Shown here one piece after another: positions 9,969 to 18,651 of a DNA stretch of 64,000 nt. Location of the stretch: assembly GCA_020425085.1 (NCBI GenBank), contig JAGQRW010000004.1, positions 248,001 through 312,000 of the forward strand, in the 5' to 3' direction. The notes under the pieces are model-generated. The model did no database searches. It saw nothing but the letters and a program-made list of their open reading frames with translations, and was not told the DNA's origin. Each line of letters begins with the position of its first letter. Position 1 is the first letter of the stretch. A program made the translations under genes and the position numbers. The stretch comes from Paracoccaceae bacterium. GTDB lineage: Bacteria > Pseudomonadota > Alphaproteobacteria > Rhodobacterales > Rhodobacteraceae.

Positions 9969-11156
9969 TCATTGCGGTAGCGCGTTGGCCAGAAACGCCA
10001 TCATGTTGCCGCCCATCACCTTGGCGATATCCGCGTCACTCAGCCCCTGGCGCATCAGGGCATCGGTAAGGGCGGCAAGTTCCGATGTATCAAACGTGGT
10101 TTCCACCGAGCCGTCAAAATCCGACCCAAGCGAAACGTGATCGACCCCGACCAGATCAATGGCTGCAACGATGGTTTTGGCAACGCCGTCGGGCGACGGA
10201 TCACAAGTGACGTCACCCCAGTAACCAATACCGATCAGCCCACCCTTGGCGGCAATCGCCTGCATCAGATCGTCGGGGAAGTTGCGTTTGACCGGGCAAT
10301 GGCCATGAATACCGGTATGGCTGACGATGGGGGCGGTTTTGCCCATCGCCAACACATCAGCGGCAAGTCTGGGCGAGGTGTGCGCCAGATCGACGATCAT
10401 GTGGCGCTTTTCCATTTCCACCACCACCTGACGGCCAAAATCAGTCAGTCCGGCACCCGATTGCCCGTGCAATGAGCCGCCAAGCGCGTTGTCAAAGAAA
10501 TGCGTAAGTCCGATCAGCCGGAAACCCGCATCATAAAGGCGGTCAAGATTGGCAATGTCCCCATCCAGCGCATGCCCGCCCTCGACCCCCAAAATGGCAC
10601 CGATCAGAGGCTTGCCCTCGGCCCGTGCCGCCAGCACCGCTTGCAGATCCGCCTTGGTGCGGATGATCTTCAATACCTCGGGTGCGCGGCGTTCAAAATC
10701 TTGCAGTTTTTCCGACTGGAACAGGGCGCGTTCGGTCAGGCTGGTCCAGGTTCGTACCGGCCAAAGCTGACCCAATGCCACCAAGGTGATATTGTCACGC
10801 GCATTGGCAGGGTTTTCCTGATAATTCAGCCCCGCCGGGCTTTTGGTGACGGTGGTGAACACCTGCACCGCGACATTGCCTTCGGCCAGCCTGGGAAAAT
10901 CCACCTGCCCGCGCTTGTAGCGTTTCAAAAGGTCACGACTCCACATCAGGCTGTCGGCGTGCCAGTCGCCGATGACCAGACTTGCATGCAGTTTCTCAGC
11001 CTTATCGCTGACCGGATAGGGCTGGTGCGGCACCACATGGTTCAGGCCCCGTTCAGCGATCCCCGACCCCAGCGTGAAAAAGCCCAGCATGCCCGCCAGC
11101 ACCAGTACCAGCACCAAAAGCACACCAATTCGCCAGTGTCGCATGTTATTCCCCAT
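9969..11156 (-). CDS. Membrane dipeptidase (peptidase M19, renal dipeptidase family)
   Basis: A zinc-dependent dipeptidase of 395 residues from the ATG at 11156. An N-terminal membrane anchor or signal (about residues 8-27) puts the enzyme in the periplasm or on the membrane. Metal-binding motifs of the M19 family are present: GDWHADSL (HxD), the bridging Glu in GVEGGHALDG, and the later His in VDLAHTSPRL and IVSHTGIHG. The conserved LGSDFDG lies near the C-terminus. These enzymes hydrolyse dipeptides, including D-residue peptides. An in-frame extension upstream to 11237 lacks family character and was not used; MRHWRIG at 11144 is another possible start. Confidence 0.92.
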   Translation of the reverse strand: MGNNMRHWRIGVLLVLVLVLAGMLGFFTLGSGIAERGLNHVVPHQPYPVSDKAEKLHASLVIGDWHADSLMWSRDLLKRYKRGQVDFPRLAEGNVAVQVFTTVTKSPAGLNYQENPANARDNITLVALGQLWPVRTWTSLTERALFQSEKLQDFERRAPEVLKIIRTKADLQAVLAARAEGKPLIGAILGVEGGHALDGDIANLDRLYDAGFRLIGLTHFFDNALGGSLHGQSGAGLTDFGRQVVVEMEKRHMIVDLAHTSPRLAADVLAMGKTAPIVSHTGIHGHCPVKRNFPDDLMQAIAAKGGLIGIGYWGDVTCDPSPDGVAKTIVAAIDLVGVDHVSLGSDFDGSVETTFDTSELAALTDALMRQGLSDADIAKVMGGNMMAFLANALPQ

Positions 11157-11347
11157 GAAGTTGCCGCGCCATTGAAACACGCCGATCCGCTGGCGCAAGC
11201 CCGATATTTGCCGCATCGGGCAAATTATTGCGACCAATGGGACTCATTCGTCGAATAATTTACCATTTGGCAGCAATTATCTTGCCTGATCCCGGTTCAA
11301 AGCAGCAAAATCCGGCAAAACAACAACAATAACAAGATCGAGGCAGT

Positions 11348-13171
11348 ATGATGAAAGATCCACTCACCCGGCTTGCGATAACCTATGGCACCGACAAGTT
11401 CGGTTATCACGACTATACGCCAAACTATCATGCCTTGCTGAAGCACCTGCAAGACCAGCCGATCCGATTGCTGGAGATCGGTGTCGGCGGCTATCAGGAC
11501 GCCGATCGCGGCGGAGAGTCGCTGGAAACCTGGCGGGATTTCTTTCCCAAGGGGCAGATCACCGGCATTGATATCCAGGACAAGAAACTGGATCTGGGCG
11601 AACGCGTGACGATTCTGAAAGGCAGCCAGGTCGATCCCGATTTTCTGCAAACTCTGGTGCGTGAACACGGGCCATATGATGTGATCATCGACGATGGCAG
11701 CCACAAGAACGAACATGTGCTGACCAGCTTTGAACTGCTGTTTCCAACTCTTGTCCCGGGCGGCATCTATGTGGTCGAGGATGTACAGACAGCTTTCTTT
11801 CCTCGTTTCGGCGGCTCGCTGGAAATGACCGCACCGAACTCGGTCGGCTATTTCGCCCGCATGGCGGAAAAACTGCAGTGCGAAGGCCATGAATTTGGGC
11901 CGTTGCTGGAACAGGTGGCGGGGATCGAACGGTTTCACAACATGGTGGCGCTTCATAAATCGGCCGGCACCGATCGCCATGACATGCTGGATGAACTGGC
12001 GGATCATATGGATCAGGCAATCAACATCCTGACGGTGGGTGCCGGCGACGAAATTACCGACTGGCAGGCGCGTTTCCCCAAGGCGCTGCTGATTGATCTG
12101 CTGGTGGATGGCAAGAAACCGGCCCGCAAGGACGTCAACCAACTGCTTGATGAACACGGGCCCTTCGATATCGTCCTCGATCTTGGCGACATCAACACCA
12201 ATGGCAATTTGGGGCGGTTGTTTCCAGCCCTGAAAACCGGCGGTCGCTATCTGGCACGGACCGCAGATCCATCGCGCGCCGCATTTTTTACCGATCTGTT
12301 CGTCGATGTCGATCACCGCGAGATCAAGGTGAATTTTCCTGATGCCCGGATCAATCCCTGGGCAGAGGAAATCTATGCGATGAAATGCAGGCGCGGCATG
12401 GTTTCGCTGCAAAAGGGCGTCAACGACTATCCATCAAATTTCGCCTTTGATTTCGAACATCCGCAAGCGTTGGAAGCGTTCGATCTGATGCAAGAAGTGC
12501 TGGAAGAAACCGCCACCGAACGCGGGCTATTGCTGTTTACCGATTTGATGACGCGCGCTGGGCGTGCCGATCGCGCCACCAGGATGCTGGAAAAACTCGG
12601 CAAGATCGAGGCAACCTCGCGCAGCTATTTCAACATGGCCGTGCGCCAGAACAAGATCGACCAGAACTGGGATGAGGCGATGATCCTTTGCCAGAAAGCG
12701 GTCGAACTCTACCCCGACGATTACCGCATCCGCAGCCAGCTTGGGGCGGCCTACAGCAAGATACGCGACTGGTCATCGGCGGTGCGCGAATTCGCCAGGG
12801 CGGTGGAACTGGCACCGCGCGATCCGCTGGTGCGGATCCAGCTTGCCAATGCCCTGTCGCGCCTCGGCCAGATCGACGATGCCGTCGCTTCGGCGGAAAC
12901 CGCGGTGGAACTTGCCCCTGCCAATGCCGGTCACAAGATCCAGCTCGGCCGCCTGCTGGTCGATGCCGGGCGTTATGACAGGGCGATCAGCACCCTGAAA
13001 GGCGCGCTGGAAATCAACCACGAGGTGCCAAACGCCTACCGCCAGCTCAGCCGCGCGTTTCACGAACTCGGCCGTAACGACGAGGCGCTGGAAGTTGCGG
13101 AAACCGCTTTGTCTCTCAGGCCCGACAATCAGGAATACCGGCGCTGGCAGGAAAAACTGCAAGCCGCCTGA
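11348..13171 (+). CDS. Two-domain SAM methyltransferase fused to TPR repeats
   Basis: A 607-residue protein of three parts. Residues 1-185 form a class I SAM-dependent methyltransferase of the MycE-like sugar O-methyltransferase type. It has GTDKFGYHDYTPNYH at the start, RLLEIGVGGYQDAD as the SAM loop, ITGIDIQDKK and IIDDGSHKNEH. Residues about 200-355 look like a second, degenerate copy: FDIVLDLGDINTNGN aligns with YDVIIDDGSHKNEH, and LFPALKTGGRYLA with LFPTLVPGGIYVV. From about residue 385 to the end there are roughly five to six tetratricopeptide repeats. Substrate unknown; glycan or small-molecule O-methylation is an inference. GAGG precedes the tandem ATGs at 11348 and 11351. Confidence 0.75.
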   Translation: MMKDPLTRLAITYGTDKFGYHDYTPNYHALLKHLQDQPIRLLEIGVGGYQDADRGGESLETWRDFFPKGQITGIDIQDKKLDLGERVTILKGSQVDPDFLQTLVREHGPYDVIIDDGSHKNEHVLTSFELLFPTLVPGGIYVVEDVQTAFFPRFGGSLEMTAPNSVGYFARMAEKLQCEGHEFGPLLEQVAGIERFHNMVALHKSAGTDRHDMLDELADHMDQAINILTVGAGDEITDWQARFPKALLIDLLVDGKKPARKDVNQLLDEHGPFDIVLDLGDINTNGNLGRLFPALKTGGRYLARTADPSRAAFFTDLFVDVDHREIKVNFPDARINPWAEEIYAMKCRRGMVSLQKGVNDYPSNFAFDFEHPQALEAFDLMQEVLEETATERGLLLFTDLMTRAGRADRATRMLEKLGKIEATSRSYFNMAVRQNKIDQNWDEAMILCQKAVELYPDDYRIRSQLGAAYSKIRDWSSAVREFARAVELAPRDPLVRIQLANALSRLGQIDDAVASAETAVELAPANAGHKIQLGRLLVDAGRYDRAISTLKGALEINHEVPNAYRQLSRAFHELGRNDEALEVAETALSLRPDNQEYRRWQEKLQAA

Positions 13172-13178
13172 AACACCG

Positions 13179-13205
13179 CTGAACAGGCCGTCAGGGCCTT
13201 TTCAG
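13179..13205. terminator. Bidirectional hairpin between convergent genes
   Basis: CTGAA-C-AGGCC / GTCAG loop / GGCCT-T-TTCAG forms a long stem with one mismatch, with TTTT in the right arm. It lies between the methyltransferase-TPR gene and pepF, and overlaps the last codons of pepF. It probably serves as a terminator for the plus-strand gene. Confidence 0.5.
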
Positions 13206-15034
13206 TCTTCCATCGCCTCAAGCTCGTCGATCATGCCGGAAATCATCGACAGCCCCTTGTCCCAGAATTTCGGGTCCGACGCATCCAGCCCGAACGGCGC
13301 CAGCAGTTCCTTGTGGTGCTTGGACCCGCCCGCCTTCAGCATTTCAAAGTATTTTGCCTGAAACCCCGGCTTACCTTCCTGATAGACCGCGTATAGCGCG
13401 TTCACCAGGCCGTCACCGAAGGCATAGGCATAAACGTAAAACGGCGAATGGATGAAATGCGGAATATATGCCCAGAAGGTCTCGTAGCCATCCATGAAAT
13501 CAAATACCGGCCCCAGGCTTTCGGCCTGTACCGACATCCAGATGGCGTTGATCTGATCCGGAGTCAGCTCCCCTTCGGCCCTAGCGGCATGCAGCTTGCA
13601 TTCAAAATCGTAAAACGCGATCTGGCGCACCACGGTGTTGATCATGTCCTCGACCTTGCCGGCCAGCAAGGTCTTGCGGTGCGCCTGATCCGGGGCAGCG
13701 GCCAGCAATTTCTGAAAGGTCAGCATCTCGCCGAACACACTGGCGGTTTCCGCCAGTGTCAACGGGGTTGACGACAGCAACTCGCCCTGCCCTGCCGCCA
13801 GTACCTGATGCACCCCATGGCCCAGCTCATGCGCCAGCGTCATCACATCGCGCGGCTTGCCAAGGTAGTTCAGCATCACATAGGGATGCGCATCGGTCAC
13901 CGTCGGATGGGCAAATGCCCCCGGTGCCTTGCCGGGTTTGGTGGCGGCGTCGATCCAGCCTTTTTCAAAAAACGGCTCGGCCAGCCGCGCCATTTCAGGG
14001 TCAAACGCATGATAAGCCTCGGTCACGATCCTGCGTGCCTCAGGCCAATCGACAGGTTTCGGCGTATCCTCCGGCAAGGGGGCGTTGCGATCCCAGATCT
14101 GCATCCGCTCCAGCCCCAGCCATTTCGCCTTCAGGGCATAATACCGGTGCGACAGGCGCGGATAGGCCGCCACCACCGCATCACGCAGCGCCGCTACCAC
14201 CTCGGGTTCCACGTCATTGGCCAGATGCCGGCTCGTCTGCGGTGTCGGCAGCTTGCGCCAGCGATCCTCGATCTCCTTTTCCTTGGCAAGTGTGTTGGTG
14301 ATGCGGGCAAACAGCGGCAGACGCTCGCCAAACACCTCGGCCACTGCGCGCGCACCCATCTCACGGCGCTCGCGCTTGGGGTCGGTCAAAAGGTTGAGGG
14401 TGGATTCAAGGTTCAAATTCTCGCCATCCACCTGAAATTCCAGCGCCGCCGTCGTTTCATCGAACAAACGGTTCCACGCGGTTGTACCGACCACCGACTG
14501 GTCGTGCAGGAACTTCTCCAGTTCATCCGACAACTGATATGGCTTCATCGCCCGCATCCGGTCCAGCACCGGGCGATACCGTGCCAGATCGGCATTCTTC
14601 GCCAGCAGCGACTTCAGCGCCGCGTCATCCAGACGGTTCATCTCCAGCGAAAAGAATACCAGCCCAGCCGACATGTCGGTGATTTTTCCCTGCATATCCG
14701 ACAAAAACTTGGCGCGATCGGCATCGACCGTATTCTGATAATACCGCAACCCGGCAAAGGACATGATCCGCCCCGCCACACTCTGAATTCGTTCAAACCG
14801 CCGAATGCACCGCAACAGACCATCGGCATCCAACCCGGCCAGCCGATCCTCGTAATCCCCGGCAAAAGCTGCGGTTTCCGCCTTTAGCCAATCAAGATCA
14901 CGGCCAATCTCCGGCCCGTCAACAGACGGGTAGAGATCATCCAACTGCCATACCGGCAGATCGCCAAGCCCGGCACCGCCGCCCTCTGCACTGTCACGAT
15001 TGATTTGCGGGGCGAAACGTAGATATGAAAACAT
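13202..15034 (-). CDS. pepF: Oligoendopeptidase F (peptidase M3B)
   Basis: A cytoplasmic zinc metallopeptidase of 610 residues that cleaves short peptides. The M3 active site HELGHGVHQ is present near residue 400, with the downstream glutamate in LAETASVFGEM about 25 residues later. The C-terminal HSPFYVYAYAFGDGLVNALYAVY block is also characteristic. I chose the ATG at 15034 (MFSYLRFAPQ); the frame is open to 15103, but the extra 23 residues do not look family-like. Length fits the alphaproteobacterial M3 oligoendopeptidases. Confidence 0.94.
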   Translation of the reverse strand: MFSYLRFAPQINRDSAEGGGAGLGDLPVWQLDDLYPSVDGPEIGRDLDWLKAETAAFAGDYEDRLAGLDADGLLRCIRRFERIQSVAGRIMSFAGLRYYQNTVDADRAKFLSDMQGKITDMSAGLVFFSLEMNRLDDAALKSLLAKNADLARYRPVLDRMRAMKPYQLSDELEKFLHDQSVVGTTAWNRLFDETTAALEFQVDGENLNLESTLNLLTDPKRERREMGARAVAEVFGERLPLFARITNTLAKEKEIEDRWRKLPTPQTSRHLANDVEPEVVAALRDAVVAAYPRLSHRYYALKAKWLGLERMQIWDRNAPLPEDTPKPVDWPEARRIVTEAYHAFDPEMARLAEPFFEKGWIDAATKPGKAPGAFAHPTVTDAHPYVMLNYLGKPRDVMTLAHELGHGVHQVLAAGQGELLSSTPLTLAETASVFGEMLTFQKLLAAAPDQAHRKTLLAGKVEDMINTVVRQIAFYDFECKLHAARAEGELTPDQINAIWMSVQAESLGPVFDFMDGYETFWAYIPHFIHSPFYVYAYAFGDGLVNALYAVYQEGKPGFQAKYFEMLKAGGSKHHKELLAPFGLDASDPKFWDKGLSMISGMIDELEAMED

Positions 15035-15124
15035 GAAACCTGCCTTGTCAGTTGCTGCACCCCTGACATAGGCCCTCATGTGGGGGAACTTCAAGGCGCA
15101 CAAACCAACCCTTACCCCACCAAC

Positions 15125-15179
15125 TTCTTTATTGCCAAACTACTCCGGGGGTGAGCGCAAGCGAGGGGGCAGCGCCCCC
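15125..15179 (+). repeat. Dispersed intergenic repeat, copy A
   Basis: This 55-base segment matches the segment at 23823-23877 at all but three positions. It runs from TTCTTTATTGCCAAACTACT through CCGGGGGTGAGCG to the hairpin GGGGGC-AGC-GCCCCC. It lies between the start of pepF and the end of the EEP gene. The palindromic end suggests a REP-like or terminator-associated element. Confidence 0.8.
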
Positions 15180-15197
15180 CTTTCGCCCGCTGGCGGA

Positions 15198-16229
15198 CTA
15201 AACGCGAATATCCAGTGTCACCGGAAAATGATCCGATGCCGTCAGCAATGCCTCTCTCAGTTCCAGCGCGTCAAAACACTTCGGATTGTCAAACGGATGC
15301 CAAATTTCCCAATGCGGCTTGAGCTTGCGCAAATCCGGCGACACCATGATATAATCCAGCAGCGCATTCATGTAGACTCCGCGATCCTGAAGCAAAAACC
15401 GCGAGGTTGAAGGCCTCAGCGCCGAGCGTCGCGACAAAGTCTCCATTGCCGCGGGATCAAACAGCTGCCGCCGATCGCTGCCGTCACAGCCCATCACCAC
15501 TTCGACTCCGGAATGACCGAACAGGTTTTCATATTCGTCCAGCCCCGGACCGTCATTGAAATCGCCCATCACGATCACCGGTTCACCCGCGTCCAGATGC
15601 CCCTCGACCCGGCGCCTTATCCAGATGCATTGCGCCAGTTGCTTGCGGCGGTTCTCGATCGCCAGCCTCACCCGCGCCTTTTGTGATCTTGCGCCATGCG
15701 GCACCTTGGATTTCACATGTACCCCGATCAGCCGCAACTTGCGGCCGGTCGGTGCGATAAGTTCCACCTCCAGGGGCGGCTTGGAAAACTCGATGCTCTC
15801 ATGCACCGCGTCGGTATCAAGATCCATCCGGAACGTCCCTTCAAATCGCGGTGCCGCATCCGGCAGGTGGCTGTCCGCACTATCGCCTCGCGGATCATGC
15901 CGCACGCGGCAGACATTCGGATCATAAAGCAGGGCAATTTCCTGTTGGGTATTGTTGACGAACCCGATCAGCGCCCGCGTGGTGCGCAATTCAAACGCCC
16001 TGGCAAAGTTTTCCAGCGCCTTCACGGTCGACCGCCTGCCGTTGCTGTCGGGGGCCTCGATCACCATCACCGCATCGGCATCAATGGCCACAAAGACCTT
16101 GGCCAGTGCCTCGATCTGCGCAGCGCGGGTGACGTTCTGGCGGCCGGACCATCCATCATCAACCAGCAATTCGTCGTCGCGGTTGAAAAGGTTGGTGAAC
16201 CATTCGACATTATAGGTGGCAATCCGCAT
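15198..16229 (-). CDS. Endonuclease/exonuclease/phosphatase (EEP) family protein
   Basis: A 343-residue Mg2+-dependent phosphodiesterase-fold protein. Family motifs are ATYNVEWF at the N-terminus, VMVIEAPD (the metal-binding glutamate) near residue 55, VIGVHVKSK-like LIGVHVKSKVPHG near 170, VMGDFNDGPG near 222, and the terminal TASDHFPVTLDI. No signal peptide is seen. The substrate (DNA, RNA, phospholipid or other) cannot be inferred. Its ATG shares one base with the stop of the upstream DnaJ-like gene (TGATG), so the two are probably translated together. Confidence 0.9.
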   Translation of the reverse strand: MRIATYNVEWFTNLFNRDDELLVDDGWSGRQNVTRAAQIEALAKVFVAIDADAVMVIEAPDSNGRRSTVKALENFARAFELRTTRALIGFVNNTQQEIALLYDPNVCRVRHDPRGDSADSHLPDAAPRFEGTFRMDLDTDAVHESIEFSKPPLEVELIAPTGRKLRLIGVHVKSKVPHGARSQKARVRLAIENRRKQLAQCIWIRRRVEGHLDAGEPVIVMGDFNDGPGLDEYENLFGHSGVEVVMGCDGSDRRQLFDPAAMETLSRRSALRPSTSRFLLQDRGVYMNALLDYIMVSPDLRKLKPHWEIWHPFDNPKCFDALELREALLTASDHFPVTLDIRV

Positions 16230-16912
16230 CAGTCGCGCCCTTTGCTGATCTCTTCCCAGGCGCGATTGACCGCGATCAACCGCTTGGTGGCGATCTGGAT
16301 CGCCTCTTTCGGCACGCCGCGTGACATCATCCGGTCGGGGTGGTTGTCGCGCACCGCCCGCTGCCAGGCCTTGCGGACCTCCTCGATCGGTGCATCCGGC
16401 TCCACCCCAAGCACCGCATAGGCATCAAGCGGCGCATCCGGTGCGAATCGGGTCCTGAGAATACGAAACCGCCGATCTTCCAAACCAAAGATCACCGCGA
16501 CGTTATGAATGAATTCATCCTCGTCCGGGTGGTATTCGCCATCGGCCATCGCGATATGAAAAAGCCCCTCCAAAAGATCCTCCAGCACTGCGGAATTGCC
16601 GCGGAACATGCTGCCGATCGAACGCGCATAGGTTTCATATCCGGCAATATCCTGCCGGGCGAGGTTGAACACCCGCGCCGCATGGGCTTCATTCTTTTTT
16701 GCAATGCTGAACACTTCTCGAAACGCCGTCACCTCATCGCGGGTAACCTGACCATCTGCCTTGGCCATCTTGGCACCAAGCGCAATCACCGCAATGGCAA
16801 AGGCCACGCTGCGTTCAGGGGGGGTTCTGAGCTTGGCAAACACGTCCGACAGGCTTTCCCCCTGACCAAGGGCGGAAATTGCATCGGCAATACGGGACCA
16901 GAGGGACATCAA
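16229..16912 (-). CDS. DjlA-like TerB/DnaJ-domain co-chaperone
   Basis: A 227-residue protein. An N-terminal TerB-like helical domain (about residues 40-150, with VIALGAKMAKADGQVTRDEV and IAMADGEYHPDEDEFIHNVA) is joined to a C-terminal J-domain (about residues 165-227). The J-domain carries the HPD tripeptide in RDNHPDRMM, which stimulates DnaK ATPase. It resembles DjlA but lacks an obvious N-terminal membrane anchor. Sharing the TGATG junction with the EEP gene suggests a two-gene operon. Confidence 0.9.
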   Translation of the reverse strand: MMSLWSRIADAISALGQGESLSDVFAKLRTPPERSVAFAIAVIALGAKMAKADGQVTRDEVTAFREVFSIAKKNEAHAARVFNLARQDIAGYETYARSIGSMFRGNSAVLEDLLEGLFHIAMADGEYHPDEDEFIHNVAVIFGLEDRRFRILRTRFAPDAPLDAYAVLGVEPDAPIEEVRKAWQRAVRDNHPDRMMSRGVPKEAIQIATKRLIAVNRAWEEISKGRD

Positions 16913-16939
16913 ATCAGGCTTTCGGCTAATATCGGCTGG

Positions 16940-17428
16940 TTAAAGGAATTTCTGCATAAGCACGAGATCATACCATCGCCCGAATTTCCAGCCAACTTCG
17001 GCCAACCGCGCCACTTCAGCATAGCCGATGGCGGCGTGAAAGCCGATACCAGCGAGATTTTCGGCGCTGATGCCGGCAATCATCGAATGTATGCCATGCC
17101 GACGCGCATGCGCCTCGATCGCCGCCATCAATGCACGCCCGAATCCGCGCCTGTGAACGTCTGTGGCCAGAATGATCGTGTGTTCCATTGAGCGCCGATA
17201 ACCGTTCGAGGCGCGGAACTGGCCATAGGTGGCAAATCCGGCCAGCCTGCCACCAGACTCCGCCAGCAAAAAGGGAAAGCTGCTGGCCTGTTTGTCGGCA
17301 ATATCACGCGCCAGCCCTTCCGCCGTTTTCTCGATGCTGTTGAAGGTGACATCGCCGCCTAGGATAAAAGGATTCCACAACTCGGCAATGGCAGCACCAT
17401 CGGCCGAAGTTGCCTGGCGTATATTCAT
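16940..17428 (-). CDS. GNAT-family N-acetyltransferase
   Basis: This 162-residue protein starts MNIRQATSADGAAIAELWNPFI and contains the acetyl-CoA binding signature VHRRGFGRALMAAIEAHARR (near residues 92-111). ISAENLAGIGFHAAIGYAEVARLAEVG follows (shown in part by GFHAAIGYAEV). It belongs to the phosphinothricin-acetyltransferase-like subgroup, whose members acetylate small amines or amino-acid analogues. The substrate is unknown. It lies 27 bases upstream of the DnaJ-like gene on the same strand and may be cotranscribed. Confidence 0.88.
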   Translation of the reverse strand: MNIRQATSADGAAIAELWNPFILGGDVTFNSIEKTAEGLARDIADKQASSFPFLLAESGGRLAGFATYGQFRASNGYRRSMEHTIILATDVHRRGFGRALMAAIEAHARRHGIHSMIAGISAENLAGIGFHAAIGYAEVARLAEVGWKFGRWYDLVLMQKFL

Positions 17429-17521
17429 GGCGGTCTGATCCTTGTCGATTTGGCTGCTGGGTCAATTATTGCGCTGAACGACAGAAACACCAACCCGCAA
17501 TCGCGCAAAACCGCCGGCGGA

Positions 17522-18532
17522 TCAGCGCCGGTGCAGCCGCCTGAGGGCGCTGGCCGACATGCCGAATTGCCGCCGAAAGGCCCGCGCGAACACAGCGGGC
17601 GAACTGAACCCGGTGCTCGACGCGACCTCGTTCAGCCCAAGCGGCGTTTCCAGTACCAGCCGCCGCGCCTCCTGAAGGCGCATGCGCAGGAAACAGGCGG
17701 CGGGCGACTGCCCCAGATGTTTCTGAAACATCACCTCCAGACTGCGCTGCGACAGACCAAGCATGCGCGCGATTTCCGATGCATCCATTGGTTTTGCCAG
17801 GCTTTCGCCCATGATCCTGACGGCGCGGGCAAGTTTCGGGGCGTTTCGTTCAAGCCGGACGGTAGAGGTCGGCAATTCAGGGCGCCTCGCCATCGGCGCG
17901 GATTCATATACCAGCGCAGCCGCGACACCATCGGCAAGGCGCGGGCCGTGGCGGGCGCGGATCAGGTACAGCATCAGATCAATCGTCGGCGCCGCACCAC
18001 TGCTGGTGAACAGTTTGCCCGAAATGGTGAACCGATCCCGAACCACGTTGATCTTGGGAAAGACATCGGCGAATTCTTCAAGGTCGTCCAGGTTGACGGT
18101 GGCCGTCTGGCCGTTCAACAAACCCGCCCGCGCCAGCACCCAAGTACCACCATCTACCCCGCCAATGGCACGAATTTCTGGCGCGATTTCATCAAGTTGC
18201 CGGATCAGCGCCGAAGGAGTGTGATCAATCAGATTAAATCCCGCCACCACGATCAACAGATCGCATTCAATGTGGGTGGTTAGTGGTTCCGTCGCCAGAG
18301 GCAACCGGGAACTCAGCACCACCTCGCCGCCCGTCGGGGAAAACAGCCGCCAGCGAAAGGCCGTGCCACCGGCAAGGCGGTTGGCTTCGCGCATCGGCTC
18401 GATACAGGCCGCCAATGCCATCAGGTTACTGTCGGGCAAAACCAGAATCGCCACCGACAATTCGCCCGGATCAGCCGCAAAGATGTTGGTTTCGCTCATT
18501 AACTGGGGTCGCGTGTTTGGCAAAATGGACAT
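17522..18532 (-). CDS. GlxA-type AraC regulator, probably of carnitine metabolism (CdhR-like)
   Basis: A transcriptional regulator with an N-terminal DJ-1/PfpI domain (about residues 15-175, LSVAILVLPDSNLMALAACIEP in part) and a C-terminal AraC HTH pair (about 230-335, ending GFSSPAVFARAFRRQFGMSAS). This GlxA architecture includes CdhR, the carnitine-operon activator, and the gene is divergent from a carnitine-dehydrogenase-type fusion gene. The start is uncertain: ATG at 18532 (MSILPNTRPQ) or 18499 (MSETNIF); neither has a strong ribosome site. An open extension to 18631 would enter the promoter of the divergent gene. Confidence 0.82.
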   Translation of the reverse strand: MSILPNTRPQLMSETNIFAADPGELSVAILVLPDSNLMALAACIEPMREANRLAGGTAFRWRLFSPTGGEVVLSSRLPLATEPLTTHIECDLLIVVAGFNLIDHTPSALIRQLDEIAPEIRAIGGVDGGTWVLARAGLLNGQTATVNLDDLEEFADVFPKINVVRDRFTISGKLFTSSGAAPTIDLMLYLIRARHGPRLADGVAAALVYESAPMARRPELPTSTVRLERNAPKLARAVRIMGESLAKPMDASEIARMLGLSQRSLEVMFQKHLGQSPAACFLRMRLQEARRLVLETPLGLNEVASSTGFSSPAVFARAFRRQFGMSASALRRLHRR

Positions 18533-18588
18533 CTGCCACAGATTGCCCGTTCCTGCCAGTGGGACTCGAGCCTCAAAAACAATTCCGC

Positions 18589-18601
18589 TACTGTAAATAC
18601 G
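18589..18601. promoter_or_regulatory. 13-bp shared operator candidate upstream of the carnitine fusion gene
   Basis: TACTGTAAATACG here is the exact reverse complement of 20972-20984, the region before the XRE regulator gene. It contains the dyad GTA-N2-TAC. It sits about 50 bases before the fusion gene start, next to TTATAA (18613-18618), which could be a -10 box. It is a likely binding site for one of the two local regulators. Confidence 0.5.
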
Positions 18602-18651
18602 CCCTATGGTCCTTATAACCGTTTGAGGCATACCGGACAGAGGAAAAGGCG

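Noticed and set aside
11297-12412. A 371-codon frame antisense to the methyltransferase-TPR gene
   Set aside because: No motif or signal, and the plus-strand gene shows clear methyltransferase and TPR patterns.
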